In this document: piece after piece, positions 1-8,922 of the stretch
How the letters are laid out: each line of letters opens with the position of its first letter
Numbering within the stretch: position 1 is the stretch's first letter
From: an uncultured bacterium
GTDB lineage: Bacteria; Vulcanimicrobiota; Xenobia; Xenobiales; Xenobiaceae
Direction of reading: 5' to 3'
Length of the DNA stretch: 64,000 nucleotides
Assembly (NCBI GenBank): GCA_934636825.1
Contig: CAKUBG010000011.1
Location: forward strand, 8,253 to 72,252
Made by a program: the position numbers and the translations under genes
Notes under the pieces: model-generated
Databases searched by the model: none
The model's input: only the letters and a program-made list of their open reading frames with translations
What the model was told of the DNA's origin: nothing

Positions 1-1
1 T

Positions 2-574
2 GTAGCGGCTGTAGGTTTTAGTTTATACTGCCGTATGCTCGGAGACGCTGTAAAAGCGCTGCGCGATCATAAAGATCCTGAGCAAGAAGCAGCCGGTAAT
101 GAGCAAAATGTAGTTATCGATTTGCCGATTTCTACAGGCTTGCCTGATGATTATATTGGCGATCAGCAACAAAAAGTTGTCCTTTATAAGCGTATAGCTT
201 CAGTAGAAAATAATGAAGAGTTGCAAGATATACGCGAAGAATTGCGCGACCGCTATGGAAAATTGCCCGAGCTTACCGAGCATTTGCTCAGTTTAGTGCG
301 CATAAAACTAAAGTGTCGAGCTATGCTCATACCTTCAATTAGAGTAAAAGGCGACGTTATGTGGTTCGTAGCTCCTTTTATGCGTCAACTGACTCCACGC
401 GAACTGGGCAAATTATCCAACTTGGTAGGTTGGAAAGCTAGTCAAGATCAAATGGCTTTACAATTGGATGCTATTTGCGGTCGCGCTGCGGGTAATTTAG
501 ATTATCCCAAACCACAAATTTTAATTACCAAAATAGAACAAGTGCTCGCCTATTTAGACGCTCTGTCTAAATAA
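2..574 (+). CDS. mfd: Transcription-repair coupling factor Mfd, C-terminal end (5' truncated by window)
   Basis: Only the last ~190 residues are present; the frame is open to the first bases of the window (V-A-A-V-G-F-S-L-Y-C-R before the first internal ATG at 35), so the true start lies upstream. The text AVGFSLYCRMLGDAV matches the junction between the translocase module and the C-terminal TRCF domain of Mfd, and the following acidic/helical region (IDLPISTGLPDDYI, then RDRYGKLPE) is the typical TRCF domain that binds UvrA. Known role: an ATP-driven translocase that removes stalled RNA polymerase and recruits UvrAB. A strong bidirectional terminator follows at once. Confidence 0.9.
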   Translation, partial: VAAVGFSLYCRMLGDAVKALRDHKDPEQEAAGNEQNVVIDLPISTGLPDDYIGDQQQKVVLYKRIASVENNEELQDIREELRDRYGKLPELTEHLLSLVRIKLKCRAMLIPSIRVKGDVMWFVAPFMRQLTPRELGKLSNLVGWKASQDQMALQLDAICGRAAGNLDYPKPQILITKIEQVLAYLDALSK

Positions 575-578
575 AAAA

Positions 579-626
579 AGAATGTCCGCCCAATTTTCGC
601 TTATCGAAAAAAGGGCGGACACTCTT
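579..626. terminator. Bidirectional intrinsic terminator between mfd and the phosphoesterase gene
   Basis: GAATGTCCGCCC pairs with GGGCGGACACTC (one mismatch). An A-run lies on the left (a T-run for minus-strand transcription); on the plus strand the hairpin is followed only by a short mixed tract. It sits between two convergent genes and probably stops both transcripts. Confidence 0.7.
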
Positions 627-667
627 AAGAAATCCATAATGCTGAATTGCCTTAATTTATTTCCAAA

Positions 668-1885
668 CTAAGCAGCTTCAGCCTCTTCTTCAGCTTCGGC
701 AGAATCGTCAATAGCTGGATCGCAGCCTTCTAACCCAGTATTGACAAACACTTCTTCAACTAATTCCCGGCGCAACTTTTGATCGGAAGTAAGTTTAGAC
801 CAGTTGTCTTCACAAGAATAGAAATCGCGCAAATAATATTTATAAGCTTCATCATCTTCAGCAATTTGCTGGCGGAAATCGATCCAAGTTTGAGGCAAAG
901 TGGGCCCTTCAATAGCCTCTGTACGACAGCCTTTTCCTGGATCGACATAATTTAAATCCCAACTCAAATTTTCAACTACACCAGTTTTTTTATTAAATTC
1001 CCAAGTAGTACGGCGATAGTTGGCATAATATCCATACTTTTGAGCTATTGAGCCAACAATAATTATAGGCACAGTTTCGGTATCGCTTATACAAAGAGTG
1101 TGCAATTCATTGCGATGAGTGTGGCCGGAAGTAACTATTACATGGCAATTTACATTGGAAAGAATTTTATGAAAAGTTTTTAACGATTCATCATCCCACA
1201 TGGATTTGTGGTTGTAAGCATCAGTGCAAGGAGGCACGTGACAAACGATAGCAGCTGTAGAATTTTCCGGCACTGCCGACAGAGCAGCAGCCAACCAGCT
1301 TAAAGTACGCTCGCGCTGACTCTTAAGTTCGGCGGGAGGGCACGAATTTATAGAAGAAAAAATAAGTGAATTGAGACTAATCCAAGTGACATTTCCCATA
1401 CGTTCGGGATAAACACCGTTGCCCAATTCGTCTAAATAATATTTATCTCCCATAGCTTTACGCCATAAATCCATAGTAGGGCGCATATTTTCCGGATCGG
1501 TACTGTAATTTATATAAAAATCGTTATTGCCATAAGCTACCAATACAGGTTTGCCTTCTTTAACTAAAGGCTCTAAATAAGAAGAACAAAAGTCAGCTAC
1601 CCTTTTATTGAATTGCAAATTGTCCAATTTTTTATTATCGACTAAGTCGCCGCTTAAAATGTAAAAAGAAGCTAAATCATCACGACGACCGGCAGCAAAA
1701 GCCTCGTCCCAAACGGAGCGGGGCGTGTGACTGTCTCCCAGATGGATATCCGACCAATGGATAAAAGATACACTTTGAGTTTCTGGAATATCGGCTTTTT
1801 CGGCAACAGGCTTGGCGTAAGCATTAGCCACAAAAAGCAAAAGCAAAATAGTTAGCAAACTTAATACTTTTTTGCTGGAACGCAT
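668..1885 (-). CDS. Exported calcineurin-like metallophosphoesterase
   Basis: 405 residues. The N-terminus (about 1-24) is a signal peptide with a Leu-rich core ending NAYA, so the enzyme acts outside the cytoplasmic membrane. Metal-binding motifs of the calcineurin-like superfamily appear in order: SDIHLGD (~46), SGDLVDN (~79), YGNNDFY (~118; GNND instead of the common GNHD, as in acid sphingomyelinase-like members), CHVPP (~215) and SGHTHRNE (~253). The C-terminus is a run of Glu/Ala of unknown function. The substrate cannot be told from sequence; phosphodiester or polyphosphate hydrolysis is the family role. It stands alone between a terminator and a divergent gene. Confidence 0.82.
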   Translation of the reverse strand: MRSSKKVLSLLTILLLLFVANAYAKPVAEKADIPETQSVSFIHWSDIHLGDSHTPRSVWDEAFAAGRRDDLASFYILSGDLVDNKKLDNLQFNKRVADFCSSYLEPLVKEGKPVLVAYGNNDFYINYSTDPENMRPTMDLWRKAMGDKYYLDELGNGVYPERMGNVTWISLNSLIFSSINSCPPAELKSQRERTLSWLAAALSAVPENSTAAIVCHVPPCTDAYNHKSMWDDESLKTFHKILSNVNCHVIVTSGHTHRNELHTLCISDTETVPIIIVGSIAQKYGYYANYRRTTWEFNKKTGVVENLSWDLNYVDPGKGCRTEAIEGPTLPQTWIDFRQQIAEDDEAYKYYLRDFYSCEDNWSKLTSDQKLRRELVEEVFVNTGLEGCDPAIDDSAEAEEEAEAA

Positions 1886-1984
1886 ATTGGTAGTTGGCCT
1901 TTCACAAAAATTTTTAACTGCAATATTTTAGCAAGTCTTTTGACAACCTTTGTGAAAACCGAAAAATAAAGTATTCTGCCTATC

Positions 1985-2013
1985 TTGCGCAAAAAAATAA
2001 GTCTTTGTATAAT
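1985..2013 (+). promoter_or_regulatory. Sigma-70-type promoter for the cytoplasmic phosphoesterase
   Basis: TTGCGC (1985-1990), a 17-base spacer, then a perfect TATAAT (2008-2013). The expected transcription start (~2020) lies only a few bases before the preferred TTG start codon at 2023, so the mRNA would have almost no leader. Confidence 0.6.
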
Positions 2014-2022
2014 TGCGGTGTT

Positions 2023-2736
2023 TTGAATATTTACGCATTAAGTGATTTACATTTATCTTTCGGCAATGATAAAGCCATGGACATTTTTGGCGAAAAGTGG
2101 CGTTGCCACTGGCAAAAAATTGCCGACAACTGGAACACCCTGGTAAAACAAGACGATATTGTTTTGGTAGCCGGCGATATTTCTTGGGCTATGCGCCCTC
2201 CTGAAGCACAACAAGACCTACATTGGCTTACCGGTTTAAGTGGCAAAAAAGTGCTCATTCGAGGCAATCACGATTATTGGTGGCAAAGTATTAGCCGTTT
2301 GCGCGATACTTACCCTGAGCTTATTTTTGTCCAAAACGATTCTGTCAATATCGATGGGGTCAGCATTTGCGGTTCACGTGGTTGGGCTTTACCAACTTCT
2401 CCAGAATACGACGCCCAAGACGAAAAAATTTTTCAGCGTGAGTTGGCCCGATTGGAGCTTGGCTTAAAAAGCTTAGATCCACAAGCCAATTTACGCTTAG
2501 CTATGATGCACTATCCTCCGCAAGCAGGCGCTATGCAAGTTAGCCAGTTTAGCGCTTTGCTAGAAAAATACAAAGTAGACGCTTGTGTTTTCGGTCATAT
2601 CCATAATTATACCAAACCAGGTTTGAGTTACAGTCAAAATGGAGTAAATTATTACTTAACTTCAGCCGACTATTTAGACTTTAAACCAGCTCTAATTTGG
2701 AATGGCCAAGAGTTAACTCCGCCTGAACTATTTTAG
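2023..2736 (+). CDS. Cytoplasmic metallophosphoesterase
   Basis: About 238 residues. Motifs of the calcineurin-like fold: SDLHLSFG near the N-terminus, AGDISWAM, RGNHDYWW, MHYPP and GHIHNY. The SDLHLSF...MDIFGEKW and GDISWAM pattern belongs to a subgroup common in Clostridia whose substrate is not established. No signal peptide, so cytosolic. I chose the TTG at 2023, giving MNIYALSDLHLS, because family members start a few residues before this motif; a TTG at 2005 in the same frame is possible but overlaps the -10 box. No Shine-Dalgarno precedes either. It is unrelated in sequence to the exported phosphoesterase upstream beyond the shared fold. Confidence 0.82.
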   Translation: MNIYALSDLHLSFGNDKAMDIFGEKWRCHWQKIADNWNTLVKQDDIVLVAGDISWAMRPPEAQQDLHWLTGLSGKKVLIRGNHDYWWQSISRLRDTYPELIFVQNDSVNIDGVSICGSRGWALPTSPEYDAQDEKIFQRELARLELGLKSLDPQANLRLAMMHYPPQAGAMQVSQFSALLEKYKVDACVFGHIHNYTKPGLSYSQNGVNYYLTSADYLDFKPALIWNGQELTPPELF

Positions 2737-2761
2737 AAAAAAACTATTTACTTTGCAAAAC

Positions 2762-2806
2762 AACCCGGCGCACTTACTGTTAAACTTGAGAGCGCCGGTT
2801 TTTTTG
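2762..2806 (+). terminator. Intrinsic terminator
   Basis: AACCCGGCGC pairs with GCGCCGGTT around a 20-base loop, followed by seven T. It separates the phosphoesterase gene from the exported protein at 2901. Confidence 0.85.
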
Positions 2807-2900
2807 TTTTTAGGTGAATCGACTCGACAAGGGGAAAAATAGCTCTTAGCCAAAGATCTACGTGAGGTTTTTCCTTACCTTTTTAAGGGGGTTTTGTCTT

Positions 2901-3614
2901 ATGTCTTTAAAAAAAATTGCTTGCAAGAGTGCCGCTTGTTTAGGGATTTTAGTTGCAAGTTTGTGTTTTATCAGCCAAGCTCAAGCCGACCAAGAGCCTC
3001 CCTACAAAGTCGGCCAAATAGTGCAAACTATACGCGCCGATCTTGATGGCGACAAGTATTGCGAAGCTATCAGTCTGAAAGTATTTAAAATCGATCAGGA
3101 TAATAACGCTTTTGCTAAATTAGTAATAACCGATCGCCATGGAAAAGTGCTGGGCAGAAGTCCGGAGATAGCTTCTTACAAAGATGCTCGCGCTATGGGA
3201 TGTTTTGTATGGGCAAGCTCCAAATTAGAAACAGCCGGACAGATAAAAGGTGATAAGCCTCAAATATTTGTTTCTGTACCACGCACAGATGTTCGTCCAA
3301 CTGTCTTTGCTATCTGGACTTGGGATAAAGACAAACGCACTCTTACTTATGAATCCAGTCAATGTTTAATGGGCAAAGACTCCAACAATACGTTCTATTG
3401 GAGTAAATTACCTCAGGATTACGGCCCTCGCGCCCGTTGGATCGAAACTTTATCTAATCCTAGCGGTCAACTTAAACCAAAAGTTATTGTGGGTAAGGTT
3501 TTTGAATATAACGAAAATGCCAACCAATGTAAATTTGGCCGCGCTGAGTTTACTATCGAAAATAAAACTCTAAAACTTAGCCAATGGCTTCCCAACGAAA
3601 GTGTCGAAAAGTAA
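2901..3614 (+). CDS. Exported protein of unknown function with a VCBS/FG-GAP-like Asp-rich motif
   Basis: 237 residues from the ATG at 2901, which has AAGGGGG nine bases upstream; a GTG at 2862 in frame is less likely because it would put a second hydrophobic stretch before the signal peptide. Residues 1-29 form a classic signal peptide ending SQAQA. The mature part begins with IRADLDGDKYCEAI, resembling calcium-binding VCBS/FG-GAP repeats seen in secreted and surface proteins. No enzymatic motif is visible. Twelve bases separate it from the amidohydrolase, so the two are probably co-transcribed, although that neighbour is cytosolic. Confidence 0.6.
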   Translation: MSLKKIACKSAACLGILVASLCFISQAQADQEPPYKVGQIVQTIRADLDGDKYCEAISLKVFKIDQDNNAFAKLVITDRHGKVLGRSPEIASYKDARAMGCFVWASSKLETAGQIKGDKPQIFVSVPRTDVRPTVFAIWTWDKDKRTLTYESSQCLMGKDSNNTFYWSKLPQDYGPRARWIETLSNPSGQLKPKVIVGKVFEYNENANQCKFGRAEFTIENKTLKLSQWLPNESVEK

Positions 3615-3626
3615 AAAAACACAACT

Positions 3627-4829
3627 ATGCCACATACAGAGCGCCTTCCTTTAATATTTGACCATCATAATCACTTAAGCTTCAGCGCTATGCTTAGTTG
3701 CTTTCCTTATGTCGGTCAATACACTTCAAAAGAAGATATGTTGGCTTATCTGCGCTCTTGTGCCGATCCAGGTAGTGCTTTAACTGTAGTTGTCGGCTTG
3801 CGCAATGAGGCTATAAAACTTACCGAAGCCGATTTGCGCTCTTTTCCGCCGATAGTTTTTCTCAACAATTGTTTGCACGGCTACACTTGCAATGCTAAGG
3901 CCGCCGGCATACTCAGAGAAGCCCATATAGAGCCCTACCCAAGCACCGCTAGACAAGCCGAAAAGGAAATGGCCAAACTATTTTTCTTTTTCTCGGAAAG
4001 TCCAGCTCTAGACACGGGTGCCGAGCGTCTAGTTTCGGCCTTTCAGCGGTGCATAAGTGATTGGCGCAGCGCCGGACTTTATGGCGCAGAAGATATGATG
4101 TATACGCTTCCCTATGCTTGCGACGATAAGCTTAGCTTAAGCTTTAAAGTAAAAACTCGGCGGCCTTGGCGTGAAAGCGACAGCCAAAGCGATAAAAGGA
4201 TACGTCTTAAGCTCTTTGCCGACGGTGCTTTAGGAGCTGGCACCGCTGCTATAAGCGAAGGCTACATTCAAGGTGGCCATCCAGTTCTGATTTACGAAGA
4301 TAGCGAGCTGGCTAGCATTTTGCAAAGGTGTATAGCTCTGGAGGCAGATACTGCCATACATACTATAGGAGACGAAGCTATTGCTCAGGTGCTGCGCGTT
4401 TTGCGAACTTATTGTTCTAAGCCGACGGGCTGTCGCTTTAAATTGCGCTTGGAACATTGCCAATTTATCACTTTAGCCCAAGCTCAAGAGTGCAAACAAT
4501 TAGGAATAACGCTTTGTATTCAACCTAATTTCAGCGGCGATTCGTTATTCTATGCTGGTAAACTCAGTTCAGTTTTGTGCCGACGCAACAACCCACTGCG
4601 TATGCTTATCGATCAAGTGGGCTTTTTGCCGGGAAAAGACTTGCTTTGGGGGTCAGACGGTATGCCTTCTGGATTGGCTCCGGCTTTACAAAGCGCCCTC
4701 TTCCCTCCTTTTCCGGAGCAAGCTCTCACTATAGAGGAAGTACTAGCCGGTTATAGCGCCGATCAGAGCTTTGGTTATCAAGAATACATTATCGACGAAA
4801 AATGCCAAAGCGTATCGGTTAAGCAGTGA
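3627..4829 (+). CDS. Amidohydrolase-3 (YtcJ-like) family metal hydrolase
   Basis: 400 residues. The TIM-barrel amidohydrolase signature is visible: FDHHNHL near residue 13 (HxH metal ligands), KLFADGALGAGTA (~193; the conserved KxFxDGALG block of the YtcJ subgroup), AIHTIGDEAI (~245), RLEHCQF (~275) and WGSDGMPSG (~342, the catalytic Asp). Enzymes of this group hydrolyse amide or ring C-N bonds in diverse substrates; the substrate here is unknown. It has no signal peptide and no obvious Shine-Dalgarno. It is close behind the exported protein and is followed by the NUDIX gene after 94 bases. Confidence 0.75.
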   Translation: MPHTERLPLIFDHHNHLSFSAMLSCFPYVGQYTSKEDMLAYLRSCADPGSALTVVVGLRNEAIKLTEADLRSFPPIVFLNNCLHGYTCNAKAAGILREAHIEPYPSTARQAEKEMAKLFFFFSESPALDTGAERLVSAFQRCISDWRSAGLYGAEDMMYTLPYACDDKLSLSFKVKTRRPWRESDSQSDKRIRLKLFADGALGAGTAAISEGYIQGGHPVLIYEDSELASILQRCIALEADTAIHTIGDEAIAQVLRVLRTYCSKPTGCRFKLRLEHCQFITLAQAQECKQLGITLCIQPNFSGDSLFYAGKLSSVLCRRNNPLRMLIDQVGFLPGKDLLWGSDGMPSGLAPALQSALFPPFPEQALTIEEVLAGYSADQSFGYQEYIIDEKCQSVSVKQ

Positions 4830-4923
4830 AAGCTTATTTTAGCTCGAAAGACCGTTCGTCGCTTTTCTGCAGGTTTTGCAAGGGGCGGCGAGAATTGAGC
4901 GGCCTTCTTGGAGATGATTTGCA

Positions 4924-5457
4924 ATGATTAATAACACAGAAATTCTTTATGCAGGCAAATTCATAAATTTAGTGCGCGAAGGACGCTGGGAATATGCCCA
5001 GCGTAGCAAAAATGTTACCGGCATTGTAGCTATAGTAGCCTGTACTCCCAATGGAGAAGTGGTACTGGTAGAACAAGAACGTATTCCCTGTCACGGAAGA
5101 GTTATTGAATTTCCGGCCGGCTTAGTGGGAGACAAGGCCGGTTGCCATTCCGAAAGTTTGGAAGAAGCGGCCCAACGCGAACTGGAAGAAGAAACCGGCT
5201 ATCGAGCCGAAAAGATGGTTTACTTGACTGAGGGTCCGGCTTCAGCTGGCATTACTTCAGAAATTATCACTTTTTATTTAGCTCAAAATATCAAGAAAGT
5301 TGGCCCTGGCGGTGGCGACAGTAGCGAAAAGATCCAAGTGCATTTAGTGCCTCTGGACGACGTCGAAGAATGGCTTAAAGTAAAAATGGCTGCCGGTATC
5401 CAAGTCGATCTCAAAGTTTTTACAGGTCTGTATTTCTTGTTAAACAAAAAAGCATAA
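4924..5457 (+). CDS. NUDIX hydrolase, ADP-ribose pyrophosphatase-like
   Basis: 177 residues, ATG preceded by GGAGATG. The Nudix box is clear at about residues 62-87: the catalytic stretch ESLEEAAQRELEEETGY fits E-x7-REUxEExGU, with two extra residues between the leading Gly and the first Glu. FPAGLVGD before the box is typical of ADP-ribose/NDP-sugar pyrophosphatases, which clear ADP-ribose to AMP and ribose 5-phosphate. Cytosolic. The exact substrate is inferred from the family only. Confidence 0.82.
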   Translation: MINNTEILYAGKFINLVREGRWEYAQRSKNVTGIVAIVACTPNGEVVLVEQERIPCHGRVIEFPAGLVGDKAGCHSESLEEAAQRELEEETGYRAEKMVYLTEGPASAGITSEIITFYLAQNIKKVGPGGGDSSEKIQVHLVPLDDVEEWLKVKMAAGIQVDLKVFTGLYFLLNKKA

Positions 5458-5490
5458 CTGAACTTTAGCGGACAGCTTTTACATTATATT

Positions 5491-7266
5491 ATGACTACTT
5501 GTCAATCGGCGCAGAGTAAGAAGAGCTTCGCTTGGGGAGTTTTTCCCATAGCATTAGCGGTTATCGGCTTTGCGCTGCTTCTTTTAATATCACTTTATAT
5601 TTATAAATCAGGTCATTTTCAAATTGACAGCGTCACTATAGGCGATTTGAATTTGGCCACACAAGCTCCCAAAGTGGGTATGAAATTGGCTGTAGCCGAT
5701 TCAGCTCCCGAGCTTTGTATCAATTACTCCGGCCTACCTCCTGCCCCCATACAAATTACCGTAGACGGACAAGAACTCAAAGTCGGCAACGATTGGCTGT
5801 TGGGACGAGCTTCGGCTAAGCCAAGTGCTTTAGCTGATGGAGAACATGTTTTCGCCATAAAATCGGGGCAATTTGACGAACGCTGGCTAGTAGTTATAGA
5901 TACAATACCTCCCAAAGTGAGTATTTCTCACCCTATAGCCGGTTATAAATCGAATAAAAATAAAATCACTTTACAAGGCACTGCCGATCAGCCGGGTGCA
6001 GTCGTTACAGCCTCCATAGGTGAACATTCTGTAACCACTCAAGCCAACGAAAAAGGATTTTTCTGCTTAACTTTAGCTACAAAACGCGGCGTTTGTACCA
6101 TTAATTGGAATGTTCATGATGAAGCTGGCAACTCAGTTTCCGGCCAACGCAAATTTATTTGCGACTTTGAGCCTCCTCACGTAGAGCCAGTTATAGAGCA
6201 AGCTCCAGTAACTGCAGCTAGTGGTAAGAGTTACGGTCGCATAGATGTTGGTCCCAAAGATCCTTACACCATTTTCATAAGCAAAGATCTTACTCTGGAT
6301 GTAAAAGCTACCGATGCTGATTCTGGAGTGGCCAAATTAGATATTTATGTAGATGGTGATTTGCGCCAAAGCGTCAACAATACAGAATTTACTGTAATTA
6401 AAGTAGAAGCCGACGGTCAAATGAGCAAAGAAGTGGTCTCGGCTCAGCCTAAGGAAAGTGACTCCGATTCGGAAGCGCCTTCCCAGGCTGTTTCTGCCCC
6501 CAAAACGCTCAACTACCGTTACAAATTACCTACGCTTTACGAAGGTACTCATTTAGCTGAAGTAATCGTTTATGACAATTTTGGCTTATCGACTAAACGC
6601 GGTATAACCTTCGGATTGAATACTACCGAAAAGTACGGGCAAGCTCCTTTGGGTTTAGGAGCCGTGGGCGACGATGTTGCGGAGTTGCAACGTCGTTTAG
6701 CTTTGCGAGGCTACTTACAAGAAGGCTACGTAAAAGGTAAGTTTGACAAAAAAACCCAAGAAGCGGTCATGCACTTGCAAGCTGAGGCCAATTTAGGCCA
6801 GGATGGTATAGCAGGTGTTTTGGTGACTAGCGCTCTAAGCACCCGTTTATATGTAAACTTATCCCAATATTCTCTGGTACTAGTAGACGAAGCAAATAAC
6901 GCTCGTTACTACCAAATAGCTATAGGAGTTGACGAGCACCCTACTCCTCTGGGAGCCTACTTTATTTCCGATATGGCTAAAGATCCCACTTGGTTACCTC
7001 CCAATTCCGAATGGGCTAAGGATGCCAAGCAAATTCCTCCTGGCCCTAACAACCCATTGGGTACGCGTTGGATTGGCTTTGGCGACTCTGTCGGCTTCCA
7101 CGGTACTCCTTATCCTGATACTGTCGGTACTAAGGCTTCTCACGGTTGTATGCGCATGACGATTCCTGATATTGAAGATCTTTATGAGCGTGTCAATGTC
7201 GGCACCCAAGTGTGCATATTTAAAGGTGATGAAGATGATCCTATTATCAAACGCTACTGGCCCTAA
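5491..7266 (+). CDS. Membrane-anchored L,D-transpeptidase with Ig-like and peptidoglycan-binding domains
   Basis: 591 residues. One N-terminal transmembrane segment (~17-41) with no cleavage motif, then at least two Ig/bacterial-surface-like modules (around 55-135 and 140-220, and probably a third up to ~370 interrupted by an Asp/Ser/Glu-rich loop), then a PG_binding_1 domain (~390-455; GAVGDDVAELQRRLALRGY) and a C-terminal YkuD catalytic domain. The catalytic signature is complete: HGTPYPDTVG then SHGCMRM with the nucleophile Cys553. Such enzymes make 3-3 cross-links in peptidoglycan or attach proteins to it, outside the membrane. The chain length and Ig-like stalk suggest reach across the wall. 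No clear Shine-Dalgarno is visible. A strong terminator follows. Confidence 0.88.
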   Translation: MTTCQSAQSKKSFAWGVFPIALAVIGFALLLLISLYIYKSGHFQIDSVTIGDLNLATQAPKVGMKLAVADSAPELCINYSGLPPAPIQITVDGQELKVGNDWLLGRASAKPSALADGEHVFAIKSGQFDERWLVVIDTIPPKVSISHPIAGYKSNKNKITLQGTADQPGAVVTASIGEHSVTTQANEKGFFCLTLATKRGVCTINWNVHDEAGNSVSGQRKFICDFEPPHVEPVIEQAPVTAASGKSYGRIDVGPKDPYTIFISKDLTLDVKATDADSGVAKLDIYVDGDLRQSVNNTEFTVIKVEADGQMSKEVVSAQPKESDSDSEAPSQAVSAPKTLNYRYKLPTLYEGTHLAEVIVYDNFGLSTKRGITFGLNTTEKYGQAPLGLGAVGDDVAELQRRLALRGYLQEGYVKGKFDKKTQEAVMHLQAEANLGQDGIAGVLVTSALSTRLYVNLSQYSLVLVDEANNARYYQIAIGVDEHPTPLGAYFISDMAKDPTWLPPNSEWAKDAKQIPPGPNNPLGTRWIGFGDSVGFHGTPYPDTVGTKASHGCMRMTIPDIEDLYERVNVGTQVCIFKGDEDDPIIKRYWP

Positions 7267-7301
7267 ACGATAGAAAACTAATCTATACTAACGTTACACA
7301 C

Positions 7302-7351
7302 AAAAAAATAGCGGGTAAGTGAAAGAAAATTTCGCTTACCCGCTATTTTTT
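7302..7351. terminator. Bidirectional intrinsic terminator
   Basis: AAAAAATAGCGGGTAAG pairs with CTTACCCGCTATTTTTT almost perfectly; the A-run and T-run flank the stem, so it serves the convergent transpeptidase and FtsB-like genes. Confidence 0.92.
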
Positions 7352-7363
7352 ATAATTTGCAAA

Positions 7364-7804
7364 CTAGAAAATCAGAGGGCCAAAAAAAGTGAAGAAAAAG
7401 CCTGAAGGCCTGCGTCCAGGCTCATATGTTCCAGCGGAAATTTTATTTCTGCTAGAAGCAGCTTCGTTATCAGGCATTCCTTTAACTACATAGGCCACTT
7501 CGCCTTTGCTTACCATGCCCAACTTTTCTCTGGCCGCATCTTTTACTCCGTCGGCTTGTTGCAAACGGGTCTTCTTTTTCTCCAAGATGTCGACTTCAGC
7601 TTGAACTTGAGCAACATCGCGCTCACATTCTTCCAATTGAGCCAACTTAGTACGATACTCTTGGCGTTGTTCGGAAATAATCACACACCCATAGTAGACG
7701 CCTACAATAAGCAAGACCAACAACACTGCGCCAAACGCACCATTTATAAAAAGAGAAGACCTTAAAAAACGTCTAAGTTTCGTTATCAAAACCGCCCCAG
7801 CCAT
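7364..7804 (-). CDS. FtsB/DivIC-like septum formation protein
   Basis: About 146 residues from the ATG at 7804 (a TTG at 7837 would add 11 residues; neither has a good ribosome site). Short cytoplasmic N-terminus, one transmembrane helix (VLLVLLIVGVYY), then a coiled coil (about 40-80, heptads of Leu/Val with many Glu/Arg) and a conserved motif DAAREKLGMVSKGEVAYVV typical of FtsB/DivIC, which forms the FtsQ-FtsL-FtsB complex of the divisome. A variable Arg/Pro/Phe-rich tail follows. Downstream of an exported protein gene on the same strand, 116 bases apart. FtsB/DivIC rather than FtsL is favoured by the LGM..GEV motif. Confidence 0.75.
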   Translation of the reverse strand: MAGAVLITKLRRFLRSSLFINGAFGAVLLVLLIVGVYYGCVIISEQRQEYRTKLAQLEECERDVAQVQAEVDILEKKKTRLQQADGVKDAAREKLGMVSKGEVAYVVKGMPDNEAASSRNKISAGTYEPGRRPSGFFFTFFGPLIF

Positions 7805-7920
7805 TTTGTCGGAAGAAAATACCCCCACCCCCAACAAAAAGAAACCGCAGGAATATTCTAGCTTGCTTTGAACGTTTTCCTGCTTTTTCAGCTAGGCCTT
7901 AAAAAATTGGCCCAAAAAAA

Positions 7921-8922
7921 CTACTTTTTGCTATCGGCTTTGGAAGTAGCAGGCGCAGCTCCAGACTGTTTTTCCACTTGGTTAAGTCCGGGAGCTTCTC
8001 CATCTTTAGGCATAGCACTACTGAATCCGGCTCCGGCCTTAGGTACAACTCTAGGTCTGAAAACACGACTTTTACGATCAAAAATTCTTAAGTCTTCCAT
8101 GTCTTCATCCAAAAAGCGCACTGCATAAACCCAAACGGTTCTATCATCGGCCACAATTACAGAGCCGTCTTTTATATTCATATAAGCTTGGCCTTCAATA
8201 CGCCCTTTGCCCAAAACTTCTATATTTTCCGGCAATTTTTCTTTGGGACTAACTACGATAGAACCTACATAGTTAATTTGAGCTACATCCATGCCATTAT
8301 CATCATGACGAATATCGGCAACAGAATATTTAAGACGGTGCTCTAAAACTAAAGATTTACCGGAAACAGTATCCAAAGGATAGTTAATTACCCAGCGACT
8401 ATCCCAGGGCTCGCCTATACGTACTCTTTTGTTGGGACGGCCAATCCACAGAGAAGATAAAAGCTGAGCGGTGTGCGTTTCGTCTACTAAATTTGATTTG
8501 CGACCTTTGATAAGCTCGAACCCCTCGATAACGCCCTTAGGACTCAAACGCATAGTAAAAATATTCTCCAAGAATGAAGCCGGCTTATTAACTCCGATTT
8601 GAGCCAATTTGGCTTCTTTTACTAAATAATTGACTACAGGTTGAGCTCCACCGCGCTCAGTTTTTTCGATAAAGCTGAGAGCTAAATCGTATACATCAGG
8701 CTGAACACTATCATCTATTTCTAAGTTGGGAGTTTCACTTAATCCTCTTATTTCACGCCCATTTAAAAGCATAGAAACAACATTGACCACATCGGCTTTG
8801 CCTTCTTGAAGTTTTAAAGGCATAGAAATGCCGAAAAGACCTCTGCGCATGTCAGGAATAAACAATAGAGCCAATATACCGACAATTATTACAGAGCCTA
8901 TGACAAAGGCTATTCGTTTCAT
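7921..8922 (-). CDS. Membrane-anchored extracytoplasmic protein of unknown function
   Basis: 333 residues from the ATG at 8922, with GATGGGA about nine bases upstream; the open frame continues to 9027 but the extra N-terminal residues look non-coding. An N-terminal helix (MKRIAFVIGSVIIVGILALL) anchors it, with the rest outside. The body has beta-rich character, with IEGFELIKG and RIGEPWDSRWVINYP; the latter resembles lipoprotein-like families of unknown role but I cannot name one. The C-terminus is low-complexity (Pro/Ala/Lys/Ser). Upstream of and co-directional with the FtsB-like gene. Confidence 0.5.
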   Translation of the reverse strand: MKRIAFVIGSVIIVGILALLFIPDMRRGLFGISMPLKLQEGKADVVNVVSMLLNGREIRGLSETPNLEIDDSVQPDVYDLALSFIEKTERGGAQPVVNYLVKEAKLAQIGVNKPASFLENIFTMRLSPKGVIEGFELIKGRKSNLVDETHTAQLLSSLWIGRPNKRVRIGEPWDSRWVINYPLDTVSGKSLVLEHRLKYSVADIRHDDNGMDVAQINYVGSIVVSPKEKLPENIEVLGKGRIEGQAYMNIKDGSVIVADDRTVWVYAVRFLDEDMEDLRIFDRKSRVFRPRVVPKAGAGFSSAMPKDGEAPGLNQVEKQSGAAPATSKADSKK

